From: Podocnemis expansa
Taxonomy: Eukaryota; Chordata; Testudines; Podocnemididae
NCBI GenBank assembly: GCA_007922195.1
Contig: ML682013.1
Span: 23,120,045-23,184,044 of the forward strand
Length of the DNA: 64,000 nt
Reading direction: 5' to 3'
The translations under genes and the position numbers were made by a program. The notes under the pieces are model-generated. The model saw only the letters and a program-made list of their open reading frames with translations, was not told the DNA's origin and searched no databases. Positions within the stretch are counted from its first letter, which is position 1; each line of letters begins with the position of its first letter. Of this stretch, positions 33,880 to 45,326 are shown one piece after another.

Positions 33880-35323
33880 ATACCACAGTAGACATTATAT
33901 AGGGATGACAGAGTTAGTCACATTAGTGTCACAATGTGTTATAAAAAGTGAGAGTTCTATAAGATGAAAACTGTAAAGGACTCTAACTGTTCCATGCAAT
34001 AGCTATGAGTAGAAATTCCATGCTTGAATAATGACACTATAACAGTAGGAATATACTACTGACCACCTCACCAGGGTGGAAACTGACAGTGACTAGAAAA
34101 GCTCAGGGAAATTAGAGAAGCTGTAAAGAAAATGCAATAATAATGAGTGCTTTCAGTCACCCTCATATTGATTGGGTAAAGAGCATCTCAGGATGTAATG
34201 CAAAGATAAAATTTCTAAACACTATACATGATGCTTCTTGGAGCAGCTACTCCTGGAACCCCTAAGGAGAGAGGCAATTCTTGACATACTCCAAAGCAGA
34301 GCAAAGGATATGGTCCAAGAGGTAACTACAGCTGAATTACTAAGTAATAATGACCATAATATAATTACATAAAGCATCCCTGTGGGGAAAAGTACAAAAA
34401 AAAAACCCCAAACCCACCACAATAACATTTGACTTTAAAAAAGTGAATACCCAAGAATAAAATATTCCAGTTAGAGAAAATTTTTAAAATGCTGCTACCA
34501 GGGTAAATTGCCTGCAAGCAGCATGGAGACTACTAAAAACACTATAACAGAGACTCAGAGTAAATGCATACCCCAAATCAAAAAAGACAGCAGGAGGACC
34601 TCAAGAATGCTACCATGGCTAAACAGCAGAGTAATGGAAGCTGTTATAGGCTAAAAGGCATACTTTAGAATCTAGAAGTCAAATTATAATGAGGAAAATA
34701 AGAAAGAGCACAAACTCTAGCAAGCAAAATGTAAAGCTATAATAAGTCAGATCAAAAAAGAATTTGAGAAGCCACTTGCTAAATGCACAAAAATCAACAG
34801 CAATTTTTAAAAGTACTTTAGAAGCAGGAAGCCTGCCAAATAGGCAGTGAGGTCATTAGGTGACAAAGGCATTAAAAGAAAGGAGCACACGAGGAAGAAA
34901 AGGCCAATGCAGGGATACTAAATGGATTTGTTGCATCAAATTTCACTGCAGAGGTTGTGGGCATGATACGAACTCAGAGTTATTCTTTTGGGGTTACAAA
35001 TCTGAAATAATTTACTAAATTGATGTTCCAGTAGAACAGGTTTTAGAACAAATTGATAAACTAAACATTAAGTCACCAGGACCAACTGATATTCACACAA
35101 GAATTCTGAAGGGATTCATATATGACATTGTAGAACACTAATTTTCATATGTAAACTATCACTGAAAGAATCCTCTATACTAGATGACTGGAAGGTAGCT
35201 AATGTAATCCCTATTTTAAAAAAGGTCTCCAGAGAAGATCCTGGCAACTATTAGTGGGTGAGCTATCTTTAGTTCTAGGTAAATTGGTAAAAACTAATCG
35301 TAAAAAACAGAATTATCAGACAG
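33880..35323 (+). pseudogene. CR1 LINE ORF2, endonuclease to reverse transcriptase, left part
   Basis: Motifs in order on plus: GIYY-PPHQGG region near 34052, FSHPHIDWV near 34150-34178 (endonuclease), INKLNIKSPGPTDIHTRIL near 35056-35110 (RT entry motif), and DDWKVANVIPILK with EDPGNY near 35180-35255. Many stops and shifts are present. The copy stops at 35323, where an insertion with a repeated flank begins, and continues at 36548. Confidence 0.75.
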
Positions 35324-36542
35324 ATGCCAGCTCATGCCTTGTCTTCCAGGCCCCAAATGAACACTGATAAATGCATACCTGGAAACCTATCTGGATCGCT
35401 TGTGCATTAGTACTAGTAAAATAAGTATCAGATTTACAAAAATAAAAATGTGTTTAGTGTTTAGATTTTATAAAATCCATTTAAATTGTTGTATGTATCA
35501 CTCTTGCATAAAATATATATTCAATATTATAATATAATAATATTATGTTATATGTAATAGTTAGCTCTGTAATTGTGTAACTCTTAAATAGGAAAGAACC
35601 ATTATCAAGTTTAACACAAGAAGCGTCATTTTCTCTCCAACAAAAGGTGTCTCAAAAGTTATGTCTACAACTAAAAGCTTAGTTTGGACTTGCTTAGTCC
35701 AAACTAAATTGTTCAAAGTTAGTTTGAACTAAGCATGTTTTTTTTTTTAATTTGACCTAACTGTGCTTTTTTTAGTTTGAACTTTTTAGTTCAAACTAGA
35801 AAAAATGGTTAATTCAAACTAACCACTAGTTTGAGCTTATTTAGTTCGAACTACCATGACTACATCATGTTAGTTTGAACTGAAGTTCGAAATATGTTCG
35901 AACTAATCAATTAGTTCGAACTTACCATTCAAACCAACTTGTTCTAAGTAAGCTTTCCTTAGTTTGAACCAAAAAAATTTTAGTTCAAACTAGGCAAAAG
36001 GTAGGATAGACAAGGAGCAAATTCATCCGGTTTAAGCTTCCTTAATCCGGACTAATTTGCTAGTGTAGACATAGCCATAAGACGTTTCACATTACAATAG
36101 CTTCTAGAACTTTTTGACATCTAAAACTTTAACTTATTTTTGTGTTTAAGTTGACCTGCTTGGACCTTGTAAATGTCTTTTTTTTTTTTCTAGTTAATCT
36201 TTGGTAAATTCACTATAAACTTGACTACAAGTGTTGTTTTTGGTGAGATCAGAAGGTACAATTGACCTGGCACAAGTGACTAGACTCTCAGAATTGGGAA
36301 TAATCTGAATATGGTTGTGATTTTTGCTCTAAGGAGCCATCAATCACAAAAACAAGTTTGCCTGGGCAAGATAGACTGGAGTACCAAAAGAGACTGTTTG
36401 TACTTCCATGTTAAAGCTGTTATAATGTTTGACGATACTTGGTTGGTAAAATCTAAGTATAGAACACACAACCAATCTGGGCTTTGGCAAGCTTCTTAAC
36501 AACCTGCCCTCAGGCTGGCACTTGCAGTTGCAAGCCACTCCA
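35324..36542. mobile_element. LTR-like insertion in CR1, 5-6 bp target duplication
   Basis: AGACAG occurs immediately before (35318-35323) and around the end (36542-36547), and CR1 sequence resumes directly after. Allowing one extra base, the insert has TG...CA ends (35325 to 36542). Without the MITE it contains (35657-36076) it would be about 800 bp, a plausible solo LTR. It contains A-rich AATAAAA text and no coding domain. Confidence 0.5.
35657..36076. mobile_element. Harbinger-type MITE, TAGTTCGAACTA-word class
   Basis: Starts AGTTATGTCTACAAC and ends AGTGTAGACATAGCC. The interior is a ladder of TTAGTTCGAACTAA-type words, including TTAGTTTGAACTTTTTAG, TAGTTCGAACTA, and TTAGTTCGAACTTA. 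Flanks AAA and ATA are near-matching. It lies inside the LTR-like insertion, which lies inside CR1. Confidence 0.8.
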
Positions 36543-36547
36543 GACAG

Positions 36548-37480
36548 TGGGACAGAGTCTAGCTTTAGTACCAGGCAAATCAGTAGGAACTATAGAAAAG
36601 CACTAAAGAAAAGATTGATCAGTTTTCTTGGGAAGAATCAGCATGACTATTGTAAATGGAAGTCTTGCAACAGCAATCTAGCAGAATTTTTTGAGGTGGT
36701 CAACAAATGTGCAGACAAAGGTGATCCAATCTATATTGTAAATTTAGATTTTCAGAAAGCCTGTAGCGAAGTCTCTCACTAAAGGATCTTAACCAAACCA
36801 AGCAGTCATGGGATTAGAAGGAAGGTTCTCCCATGGATAATTGACTAGTTAAAACATTGGTAACAAAGACCAAGAAATAAATGGTCATCTTTCACAATGG
36901 TGAAAGATGAACAGCAGATTTCACAAAAAATCTATACTGTGATCTTTGCTGTTCCAAAATTCATTAAAGATCTGGAGAGGGGGCTGAACAGTGAAGTGAA
37001 AAAGTTTGCAGATGCTGCAAAATTAGTCAAGATAGGTAAGTTCAAATCAGACTGAGGATGTACAGAGAGATTGCCTGAAAGTGGGTAACTAGGCAACAAA
37101 ATGGCAAATGAAATTCAGTGTTGATAAATTCAAAGTAATACACTTCGAAAATAATCTCAACTATACATATACAGTGCTGTGTTCTAAATTAGCTGTTAAC
37201 AATTGAGAAAGAGTTCTCAGAGTCATTGAGGATAGTTCTCTGAAAACATCCACTCCATGTATAGCAGTGATCAGCAGTGTTCAAGAAGGATAATTAGCAA
37301 CTACTAGGAAAGAAACAGAAAATAAGACAGAAACTGTCATAACATCACTATATCAATCAATGGTGCACCCTCACTTATGGGAAAACCATGTCCAGTTTTG
37401 ATTGCCTCTTCTCAAGTAAGAATATAATGCAACAAGAAAAGGTTCAGAGAAGGGAAAGAAAGGAACTGGCCCATGAAATT
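36548..37480 (+). pseudogene. CR1 LINE reverse transcriptase, right part
   Basis: Continues the CR1 copy. The frame at 36640-36782 reads QHDYCKWKSCNSNLAEFFE and then IYIVNLDFQKAC, the RT motif with the first catalytic aspartate (usual form YLDFQKAFD). Later pieces match the downstream RT and 3' region (KFADAAKLVKI near 37000; TSSLYQSMV-like near 37350). Stops and frameshifts are frequent. The CR1 3' tail is missing. Confidence 0.8.
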
Positions 37481-37540
37481 CCAAATCCATTAGCAAGTAA
37501 TATGGTACAACCTCTGAGTTTTCAGATGTATTATAAATCC

Positions 37541-37772
37541 TTTCTTAAGAAGCTGTAATTTCTTAAAGTGATTAGTTCATACAGGAGGCACTGGTAGTTC
37601 TGTCATTAGTATGTATGAATTGTGATCCTAAAGAAGTCCAATATGACATCAAGGGAAGGCAAATGTTCTAAGGTTTGACTAATGCCCTGACTCCTTCATT
37701 CTGTTTATGGAATGCAGGAGAGCTCTTGATACATGGAAACACATTTGACTGACTTTCAAACAATTTGGAGGA
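37541..37772 (+). repeat. Unnamed dispersed repeat, copy 1
   Basis: About 232 bp aligning in the same orientation with 39967-40200. Shared words include CTTAAGAA, TTCTAAGGTTTG (copy 2: CTCTAAGGTTTG), CCTTCATT, TGCAGGA and CTTGATACAT. Roughly three quarters of positions agree by eye. I do not recognise the family. Confidence 0.65.
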
Positions 37773-38004
37773 GTGATTAATTTGATTTCAGTAGTATGTA
37801 AGGTCTTGGAAAAAATTATTGAAAAAAAATTGAAAGAGCTTGGCAATAGTGATAGCGTGGCTAATGGGAATGAAAATACGGAGCTAGAAATTACTGCATC
37901 CAAGGTAGAGGCCATATGACTGGAGAATTGTAAACATGGGTCTTATTCTTAAGAAACAGGAAAGAAAAAAGGATCTAGATAACTACAGGTCTCTTACTTT
38001 GGAG
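37773..38004 (+). pseudogene. CR1-like RT fragments in scrambled order
   Basis: GTAGTATGTAAGGTCTTGG gives VVCKVLEKIIEKKL (an RT motif normally downstream). It is followed by WRIVNMGLILKK and DNYRSL, which normally come before it. Two fragments or an internal rearrangement are implied. Confidence 0.5.
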
Positions 38005-38655
38005 GAAGGCTCCAGGAATAAAGATTACTTCCTCACTTTATCTCTACATATTCTGACCTTCAAGAGGTATCATTCCTTGCTGAGGAGGCTTTCTGCTTTC
38101 TGTTAATCATATTTCTGAGATGCTCACTCATTCAGCTTGGTCTGTAACTCTTGCCCTTGATTTTTTCCCTTCCTTGGGATGCAAGCTTCAGATAGTTCTT
38201 TCAACTTTAACTTGAAGTAATTCCAAGCCTCCTTCACCTTTACATCCATGAGTTCTTTAGTCCAATCCACATCCCCAAATAATTCCCTTCATTTTTTTAA
38301 AGTTAGCCCTTTTGAAGTCAAAGACCCTAGTCAAAGATCTGTTTTGTTTATCGCTCTGTTCAGCTTGAACTGAATTAGCTCATGGTCATCAGACCAAAGA
38401 TGTCCCCTACAACCAGTTCTTCTATGAAGTCTTCTATGAAGGAATTCACCAAATATCACATTTAGGAAAATCCGGGCCCTATTATTACTGCTGGCACAGG
38501 TCCTCCAGTCTATATCTGGGAAGTTAAGTCTCCTATAATCACACAATTCCAAGTACTATTTACTTCATTAAAAGCCTTGAAGGGGGCACACCACAAGCAC
38601 TATCCCAGGAGAAACTCTCGTAGTTTTCTCCTAGTCTTTCTGACCCAGAATGACA
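38005..38655 (-). pseudogene. CR1 LINE endonuclease-region fragment, antisense
   Basis: Minus-strand frame 38552-38331 contains RLNFPDIDWR (CR1 endonuclease GDFNFPDIDW form) and DDHELIQFKLNRAI (usual form SDHELI-F). Flanking minus-strand text also follows the CR1 region between endonuclease and RT. Orientation is opposite to the CR1 copy at 33.9-37.5 kb, so it is a separate insertion. Confidence 0.75.
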
Positions 38656-39966
38656 GCTCTTATGTTCTTATTGTTTACAATAATTAGATGAAACTGTCTG
38701 AAAGAAGGATTAATTTGTTTCTGCTAAACACACAGAAGCATTCTTAATTATTGTTTGTGGTCTGTGATAGGATTGTGGGTCCAGTTCTACAGTTGTCATA
38801 CTGGAAAAATCCACCACACAACTCAGTGCAGGATTAAATCCTGGTAATTATTTGAAAATGAAAATATTTTTGCTTCAAATCCATGCATACAGAAGGTACT
38901 TGGAAAATCTCTTAATAGTATTGCTCACGTTGCATGCACAATTAGACAGGTCAGCACTTTCCCATTATAGCAAGGAAGAGTAAATTTGAGTTAATGCATG
39001 CTCAGGGAATATTTTTAGATCTAATGACCTTGATTAAATATGTCCTAGGGAGCTGAAATTTGCTTTAACTTGTTTGTTTGCAACCATTTGATAGATGACA
39101 GTTTCATTTACACCATGTCTCCTCTGTCAACCCCTTCTTCCTTTTCACACTCGTCCCAAGGGATTGCTTCCTTCCATTAGTTGATCAGCAACCTTTATGC
39201 ATGTACAGTTCATTAAATGTTATGTTCTATACCCATTTTTACATCTACTAGTGATATATCATTGTGAGTTATGATTTGAGTTTTAAATTTCCCATTCCAT
39301 TCCTCTCCAACCTTAGTGTGGACAAAGGGATAGTCTCATAATTATACTCATTTGTCACAGAAAATGTCCTTACCTCATTTTAAAATTAGAGTTATTCAGG
39401 AACACTGTAGCAATGGATTTAGACCTCTCCTCCCTCCATTTAAAAACTCACCCCCAATTCTGTCACATTAGACAGCCACTGTTTTCAATAATAGGACCAA
39501 TAATGCTCTCACTATATTTGATGGCAAACTACCACCAAGAGAAATAGATTGTGGGTTAGGGCCTGTGTAGATAAAGCAAGAAAAAAAAGTATCACAAAAC
39601 TGTTAATAATAAAGAAAACTTAATGGTCAGATTCTCAAATTATATAAATTCTTGTATATTAAGTGACGGGAGTTTTGTCAGTTTATACCCATTGTTGAAG
39701 TGGTCTTCTATTTTTGGTTAGATTCATCATCGTTTCATATGTTGGAACAGAGTATCTTACATCATGTTAGTTTCACTCATAGGGGAATGGAAGTGCCACT
39801 CATCTTCATGAATATCCCGTTTACTTTCCATCAACAGAAATGGCTCTGGTGAAATGTAAACTAACAATTCCTTATAAAAATTGGAACAGCAATTACGAGT
39901 TTCATGAAAATATTTAGATAAGATGTCAAATCTTGCACCCTTTCTAAAATTTAAAATGTTGATCAA
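38656..39966. other. Unassigned AT-rich sequence
   Basis: No feature recognised. Confidence 0.45.
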
Positions 39967-40200
39967 ACTTCTTAAGAATCTCTAATTTCTTGCAACAGTT
40001 AGTTCACAGAGGAACCATTGAAAGTTCTGTAGTTATTATGTAGGGTTATGATTTTGAAGAAGGCCAATGTGACTTCAAGGGAAAACAAAATGCTCTAAGG
40101 TTTGGCTAAAGTCCTGATTCCTTCATTTTTTTGATGGAGTGCAGGACAGGCCTTGATACATAGAGAAAAAGTAGGCTGACATTCAACAATTTGGAAGAGG
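39967..40200 (+). repeat. Unnamed dispersed repeat, copy 2
   Basis: Partner of 37541-37772 about 2.4 kb away, same orientation. Flanking sequences do not match, so it looks like a discrete repeat unit rather than a large segmental duplication. Confidence 0.65.
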
Positions 40201-42316
40201 ACTTCAGAAATAAAGAGTACTTGTAAATCAGCCCTTTCTTGTTAGCTCCATCCAGCAAATAGCTTCTTGGTGTTCACATGCTTCTGGTGTGACAGTATCC
40301 ACTTCAACTGCATTCCAACCTTGGTGTTCAGATGTAATTATGGGAACTTCAGCAAAGACTGGTTACAAAATAGGATAATATGCCAATGCCATTGTGTGTT
40401 TTCTGCTTTTTTGTTACCCGGTCTTCCCTTAAATAGGAGTGTAGAAGGAAGAAAACCTTTTGAAATATGTTTGTTTCTCATATTTTTTCATAACGAGATA
40501 AGTCACTAATCCATTCTTTTCAAACCTTTCAACCTTACTTACATTTTTGTCTGAGTTCTTATCGATTAGGTCTTAGATCATCCAAGCTCCTGAGCTATTG
40601 CATTTAGAATGGATTATGATTTGGCTCAAATTGATTTACTTTTTGCTGGATGTGTTGGACATCAAATATAACAATTCACATTTTGACACAAAATATAGAT
40701 TATTTCTTAAAATGCTTTCTTTGGGTTGGAGAACAGAGCAAAGGATTCTGCCTGGAATTCAAGTTTTATAATAGATTAGAATAAATCATTAAAATATAGA
40801 ACAAAATGAAATTAACAATGTGTTAAAATTATTTAAAATGTATCATTTGTACACCATTAACATTCACAATGAGGTAGATGCTTTAAAAATAGAAATGAAG
40901 ACAAGCATTGCCTTTATTTAAAGAAAAAAAGGAAAGCAGAAACAAAACAAAACAAATCCCAAAAGTTTACAAAAGTATGAAAGAGCTTAGCAGCTAAACC
41001 AGACTGTTTAGAAACTTCCAATATGACTTTCTCTTGGGGCAGGTCTGCACTGCCTGCCCTTTTCAGTGGCATAAATGGAGATAGCAAGTTATTTAGAATA
41101 TTTGCATATCTGTGTTCCAACCTCCTGACTCCCAGCATGTCCACTGTGCTAAGTCGAAGGGAGGGGCTTCCCTTTGACTCAGTACTGCCTCAGCTCCTGG
41201 GGCGGTGTTTAGAGATCAAACTTTTTGATCAATTGAGTGGGTCCTCACAGATCTTAGTAGTTGATCAGGAAGTTTGAATTGACGTGGCAGTGATGATTAG
41301 CCCTTAAGCAGGGATCAGCGAACCGGTGCAAGTAAGAGGTAACTGATGATTTGTTTGACGTGTACTCACAACATTATAGAAAAGTATTTTCTGAAGTAGA
41401 TACTTAATATTCATTATGACCCATCCTCAGCTCATAAACACAGCATCTAAGGTGAAGTCAACCCCTACTGAAGTTGATGACAAAACTCCCAACTGGGGCA
41501 AGATTTCACCTTAAGTGCCTAAGACCCAAGAATTACATCTGTATGCATATATAATCCCTATACCCATGTAAACTCAAGTTGAAATCAAGACCTAAATTAG
41601 GTAAAAATGGCCATAAGGTTCTGATTATAGGATTAGATCCTAGACAGTAAGTGAGAACACAATGCTTTCTCAGATAACTGTCACATGGAATTGCACCCAT
41701 CCAAAGATGAACAAGGAGCAGTGCTTCCTGCTGACACCATCATTAAGCAGCTGGTCTATTGTATTGTGCTTCAGCTGTGTCTTCTAAATGGTTTTTCAAT
41801 ATTAGCCCATGTAAAGTGCATCACAGTAACACTTTAGGGCATAGAAAAGCATAGGTAACTGTGACAGGGTCCGTACAGGAAAACAATAGCAACCATTTAT
41901 ACCAAACAGAAAAGAAAAAAAATGCATTTGTACATAATGCTAAATGGGATTATAGGAACAATCAAGGACAGCATAATACTCTAATTCTCAAATTCATTAA
42001 AAATGTTTGACAAGCCCTCCCCTCCTCATCAGTTACATTGACAGGCACTATCCCTGCTTTTCCATCCAAATGCATCTATTTCCAGGAAGTGTCATGTGTT
42101 CCTTGCAGTAGAACTCTTTGTGATTGTCCTATTTGAAGCTCAAATCTCAGTTTGGCACTAGTAAAACAAACTCAGCGCTACCTAGGATCATGGGGTCTCT
42201 TGCTTCTCCAGTCTGAATTGTGGCCTCTGCCTCAGTTTCTGCCATCTCTTCTTGATCATTTACCTTAGTCTACATAGACTTTTCCTTTCAGCTATGAATA
42301 GTTTAGTTCTCTAGGC
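40201..42316. other. Mostly unassigned; possible MITE at 41036-41282
   Basis: GGGCAGGTCTGCACTGCC (41037-) and CAATTGAGTG resemble parts of the MITE at 61464-61757, but the right end is unclear. The rest shows no recognisable feature. Confidence 0.35.
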
Positions 42317-42492
42317 CAAAGTTCTCAACTTTTTGCAGGTTGTGACACACTTGATGGCATATTGTGACCGTACGGGACACATCAGCCCACCCCAGCAGGC
42401 CAAATCCAGCCATCTCACTGGCTCTTCATGACACACTTACCACTGTGGGGTGACACAGTATTGTGTCCCAACATAGTGGTTGAGAACCTCTG
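42317..42492. mobile_element. hAT MITE with 8-bp target duplication
   Basis: Starts CAAAGTTCTCAAC and ends GTTGAGAACCTCTG (complement CAGAGGTTCTCAAC). Flanks CTCTAGGC (42309-42316) and TTCTAGGC (42493-42500) agree at 7 of 8 positions. 176 bp; non-coding; contains repeated TGTGACAC words. Confidence 0.85.
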
Positions 42493-42777
42493 TTCTAGGC
42501 AAACATAAGAACCTCTTCTGAGGTAATGAAAAATCCAGAACAAAACAATACTTTGCCTATGTTGGGATCCATGAGACATTTTGGTGTCTACTAGCTGGTC
42601 ACCCAGTCATGTCCCTGGATCATAGATCTGATTAAAGGGCTGAATTTTCACCTCACATTTGGGTATAACAACCACAGGCCTTGATGAGTCCTCAAGGGTG
42701 GGCATGTTCTGGAAAAATTTAACCTAAGCCAAATTATTCTAATTCAAAAAGTTGTTCAGGTTAGGAGACTCCTTGAG

Positions 42778-43913
42778 TGTCTGTCGGCTCAATACTACCT
42801 TGTTAGTCCAGCACTATAATAACTACACGGAGACCAGAGTTTCCAACAAACAAACTGACTTTATTAAACAAGACAGGGACCAACCCTACCCCAAGGACAG
42901 AGTATAACAGGTAAGTAAATAAGCAAGTAAACAAACCCTAAACCAAGCACCACCCACACTAACTAATGCCCAACCAGTGACCAAACCTAAGGAAAGGGAA
43001 ACTAAGGACCTGGACACCTATTTCCCTGGACTCCCCTGTTATATTTACAGTCTGACATATGCAGGATGATGCCTCTCGCATGAGGTCTTTGGGGCTTGAG
43101 GCACAAGCCGAGCTCAATAGCGTAAGGAATCACACAGGGTTCAACTTGAGTGGTGGCTCCCAGGCTGCACCGAGTCCCTAATCCAGTAGCCATCCTCTTC
43201 TAGTCCCAGGTCCGCTATCCTCCAAGCTTGATTCATCTGCCTCTGGACCACTTCTGGTCACATCGTATAACCAGAATCCTTTCACCCCTTGACAAAGTCT
43301 TGGTTATCAATCTGCTTCGGGGTCTTTCCACGAGGATTCCTGGTCTATCTGCACTCAGGGCTTCCTAGTGCCTGAGCCACAGGCCTTAAGCAGAAACCCA
43401 GTCCCAGTCCAGAACTCCTGCTCTAAGCAGCTACATGAATCCAATCCTAGCTTGGGAATGTCCTTGCACGCCATACTCTGCCAGCAGCCACTTGGCTAGA
43501 GCCTCACAATGCATGCTCTGGAACCCTCTAATCCTAGGTGTCTTCAGGCTCTTCCAGTCCTAATCCCAAATGAAGCGACCTTAACCCAGGAATAACCACC
43601 AGGAGGGACCCCCTAACTACAGTGAACACAGCCTAATAAACCCTACAGAACATTCAAATGAACCAATAGGGGCAACCCACCACATGATTTCCCCAATCCC
43701 TGAGCATCCAAGCCTTCTCCGATAAAATAACAGCTCCCAGACAGACTCTGCCTCTTGGCAACCTACCAGCATAATGCAACTGTTGCAAGCTGGAAGCCCA
43801 ACTCTGCTGGTTGCATAACCAGACTCTCTACTGCTGGTTAGGTGCACTTCTGAGTTTCAACTTGCTATTATAACAGACCCAAACATTCCTATTTAGCAAA
43901 AATTCTCCCAACA
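42778..43913 (-). mobile_element. Candidate solo LTR, about 1.1 kb
   Basis: On the minus strand this begins TGTTGGGAGAATTTTTGC and ends TATTGAGCCGACA(GACA). AATAAAGTCAG (a polyadenylation signal) lies about 90 bp before the end, and a possible TATA region (TAAATATAAC) about 170 bp further upstream. The interior is non-coding. The target duplication was not recognised, so boundaries are approximate. Confidence 0.45.
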
Positions 43914-44139
43914 GGCAGGAAGAGAGAAGCTCACTCTTCCTCTTCTGATCACAAACCTACAGCCCCTAGATCATGAAGAAGTCATCTAGTATGTCATTAA
44001 ACTAGGTGAGACAAGGTGGGTGAAGAAATACCTTTATTGAATTAACTTCTTTTGGTGAGCGAGATAAACAGAAGCTGGTCTAATAAAAGCTATTACCTTG
44101 TCTCTCAAACAACCAACAAGCTACAATAAAACTCTAGTC
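43914..44139. other. Short unassigned spacer
   Basis: Contains the hAT flank CTCTAGTC at 44132-44139. Confidence 0.4.
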
Positions 44140-45165
44140 CATTGGTTCCCCATTGGTGTGCCATGGCACACAAGCAACTCCTCCAGCGTATTGCAAGAAT
44201 CCCCTGAGCTGAAGCTGCCACTGCAGGTGGTGGCCACATGCGTCCCTGGACAGGGTGTTCTCTGGAGCTGCTGCCGCAGGCGCCAGCCCCAGCCAGGGGG
44301 ATTCCACTGAACTGGAGTCCTGGGCGGCAGCCCCACATGGCCCTGGCTGGGGGGGCTTCCCCAGAGTCAGAACCCCAGGCAGCGGCCCCATGTGGCCCCA
44401 GATGTGGGGAGCCAGAGCCCAAGTCAGTGATGCCAGCAAGGCTGGTGCGGGCAGTGTAGGGGCCCAACAGAGCCAGAGGGAGCCCAGCTGAGGCCAAGGG
44501 GTGTGTGGAAGGCTGGTGCTGGCCCCAGTTACTCCCATGGGGAACCCAGGGAGGCTGGTGGAGGTCTCTGGCAAGGTTAATGGTGACCCCAGTGAGGTGC
44601 TGGTGGGGGTTCAATGAGGCCAGGCAGGGCCCTCATATAGACCTGGGAGGGTCACTGCAAGGGACCTGCTAAGGCCCACAGTGGGGTCTGTGATGGCAAA
44701 ATGAGGTTGGGGGGCTGGAGGGCTGGTGCTGGCCCAGGTGGAGGGGGTTGGGACCCTGGCAAGTCCCTGCAAGGGACCTGGCAGGCAGTGGCAGGGGCAC
44801 AGTTAGGCCCTATTGCTATTCCATGCCTTGTGCCACTGCTGCACCCATTCACATCCCAGGCTCCTCAACACGCTCCAAACCCCAGGCTCCTGCTTGTCAC
44901 TCCACATAGCCACTCCTGCCCTGCCTTCCTTTCTTCTCTTTTGCCACCTTTGCCTAGTCCCCAGATAGCCATCCTTGCCCTCTTGGGCCACCCCTGCCCT
45001 GCTACCCCTACCACCCTACTTAACAGCACGCCCCAAAACAGGGTGTCGTGGCTTGTGAATATTCATGAGTTAATCTGAATATTCATGAATTTATAATAGC
45101 AGTGTGCCACACATAACTGAAGCAATCAAGATGTGCCACAGCAGAGAAAACATTGGGAATCACTG
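44140..45165. mobile_element. hAT non-autonomous element with GC-rich core
   Basis: Starts CATTGGTTCCCCATTGG and ends AACATTGGGAATCACTG (complement CAGTGATTCCCAATG). Flanks CTCTAGTC and CTTTAGTC (45166-45173) agree at 7 of 8. Length 1,026 bp. The core (44200-44800) is rich in G+C and gives long overlapping frames on both strands, including a 169-codon minus frame, none with transposase motifs. Confidence 0.8.
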
Positions 45166-45239
45166 CTTTAGTCTATAGTTAATTTAAGTGATCCTATTTA
45201 ATTTTCCTCAGGACTAATTTCTCCCATCCTTTCTTTAAG

Positions 45240-45326
45240 GTATTCCAAGAATCCACATAAGAAGTCCAAGCTTCCTAGCCTTCCTCAGTATACTCCACCA
45301 GTCCAGGAGTAAGAACCAGTGCTCAG
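45240..45326 (+). other. Weak candidate exon, 87 nt
   Basis: A pyrimidine-rich acceptor (CTTTCTTTAAG ending 45239) and a donor CAG/GTAAGC at 45327 enclose 87 bases. One frame is open throughout (IPRIHIRSPSF...). Another ends in TAA after YSKNPHKKSKLPSLPQ and downstream residues. No homologue recognised. Confidence 0.15.

Noticed and set aside
44105..44614. 169-codon minus-strand frame
   Set aside because: Lies in the GC-rich core of a hAT element with overlapping frames on both strands and no domain motifs.
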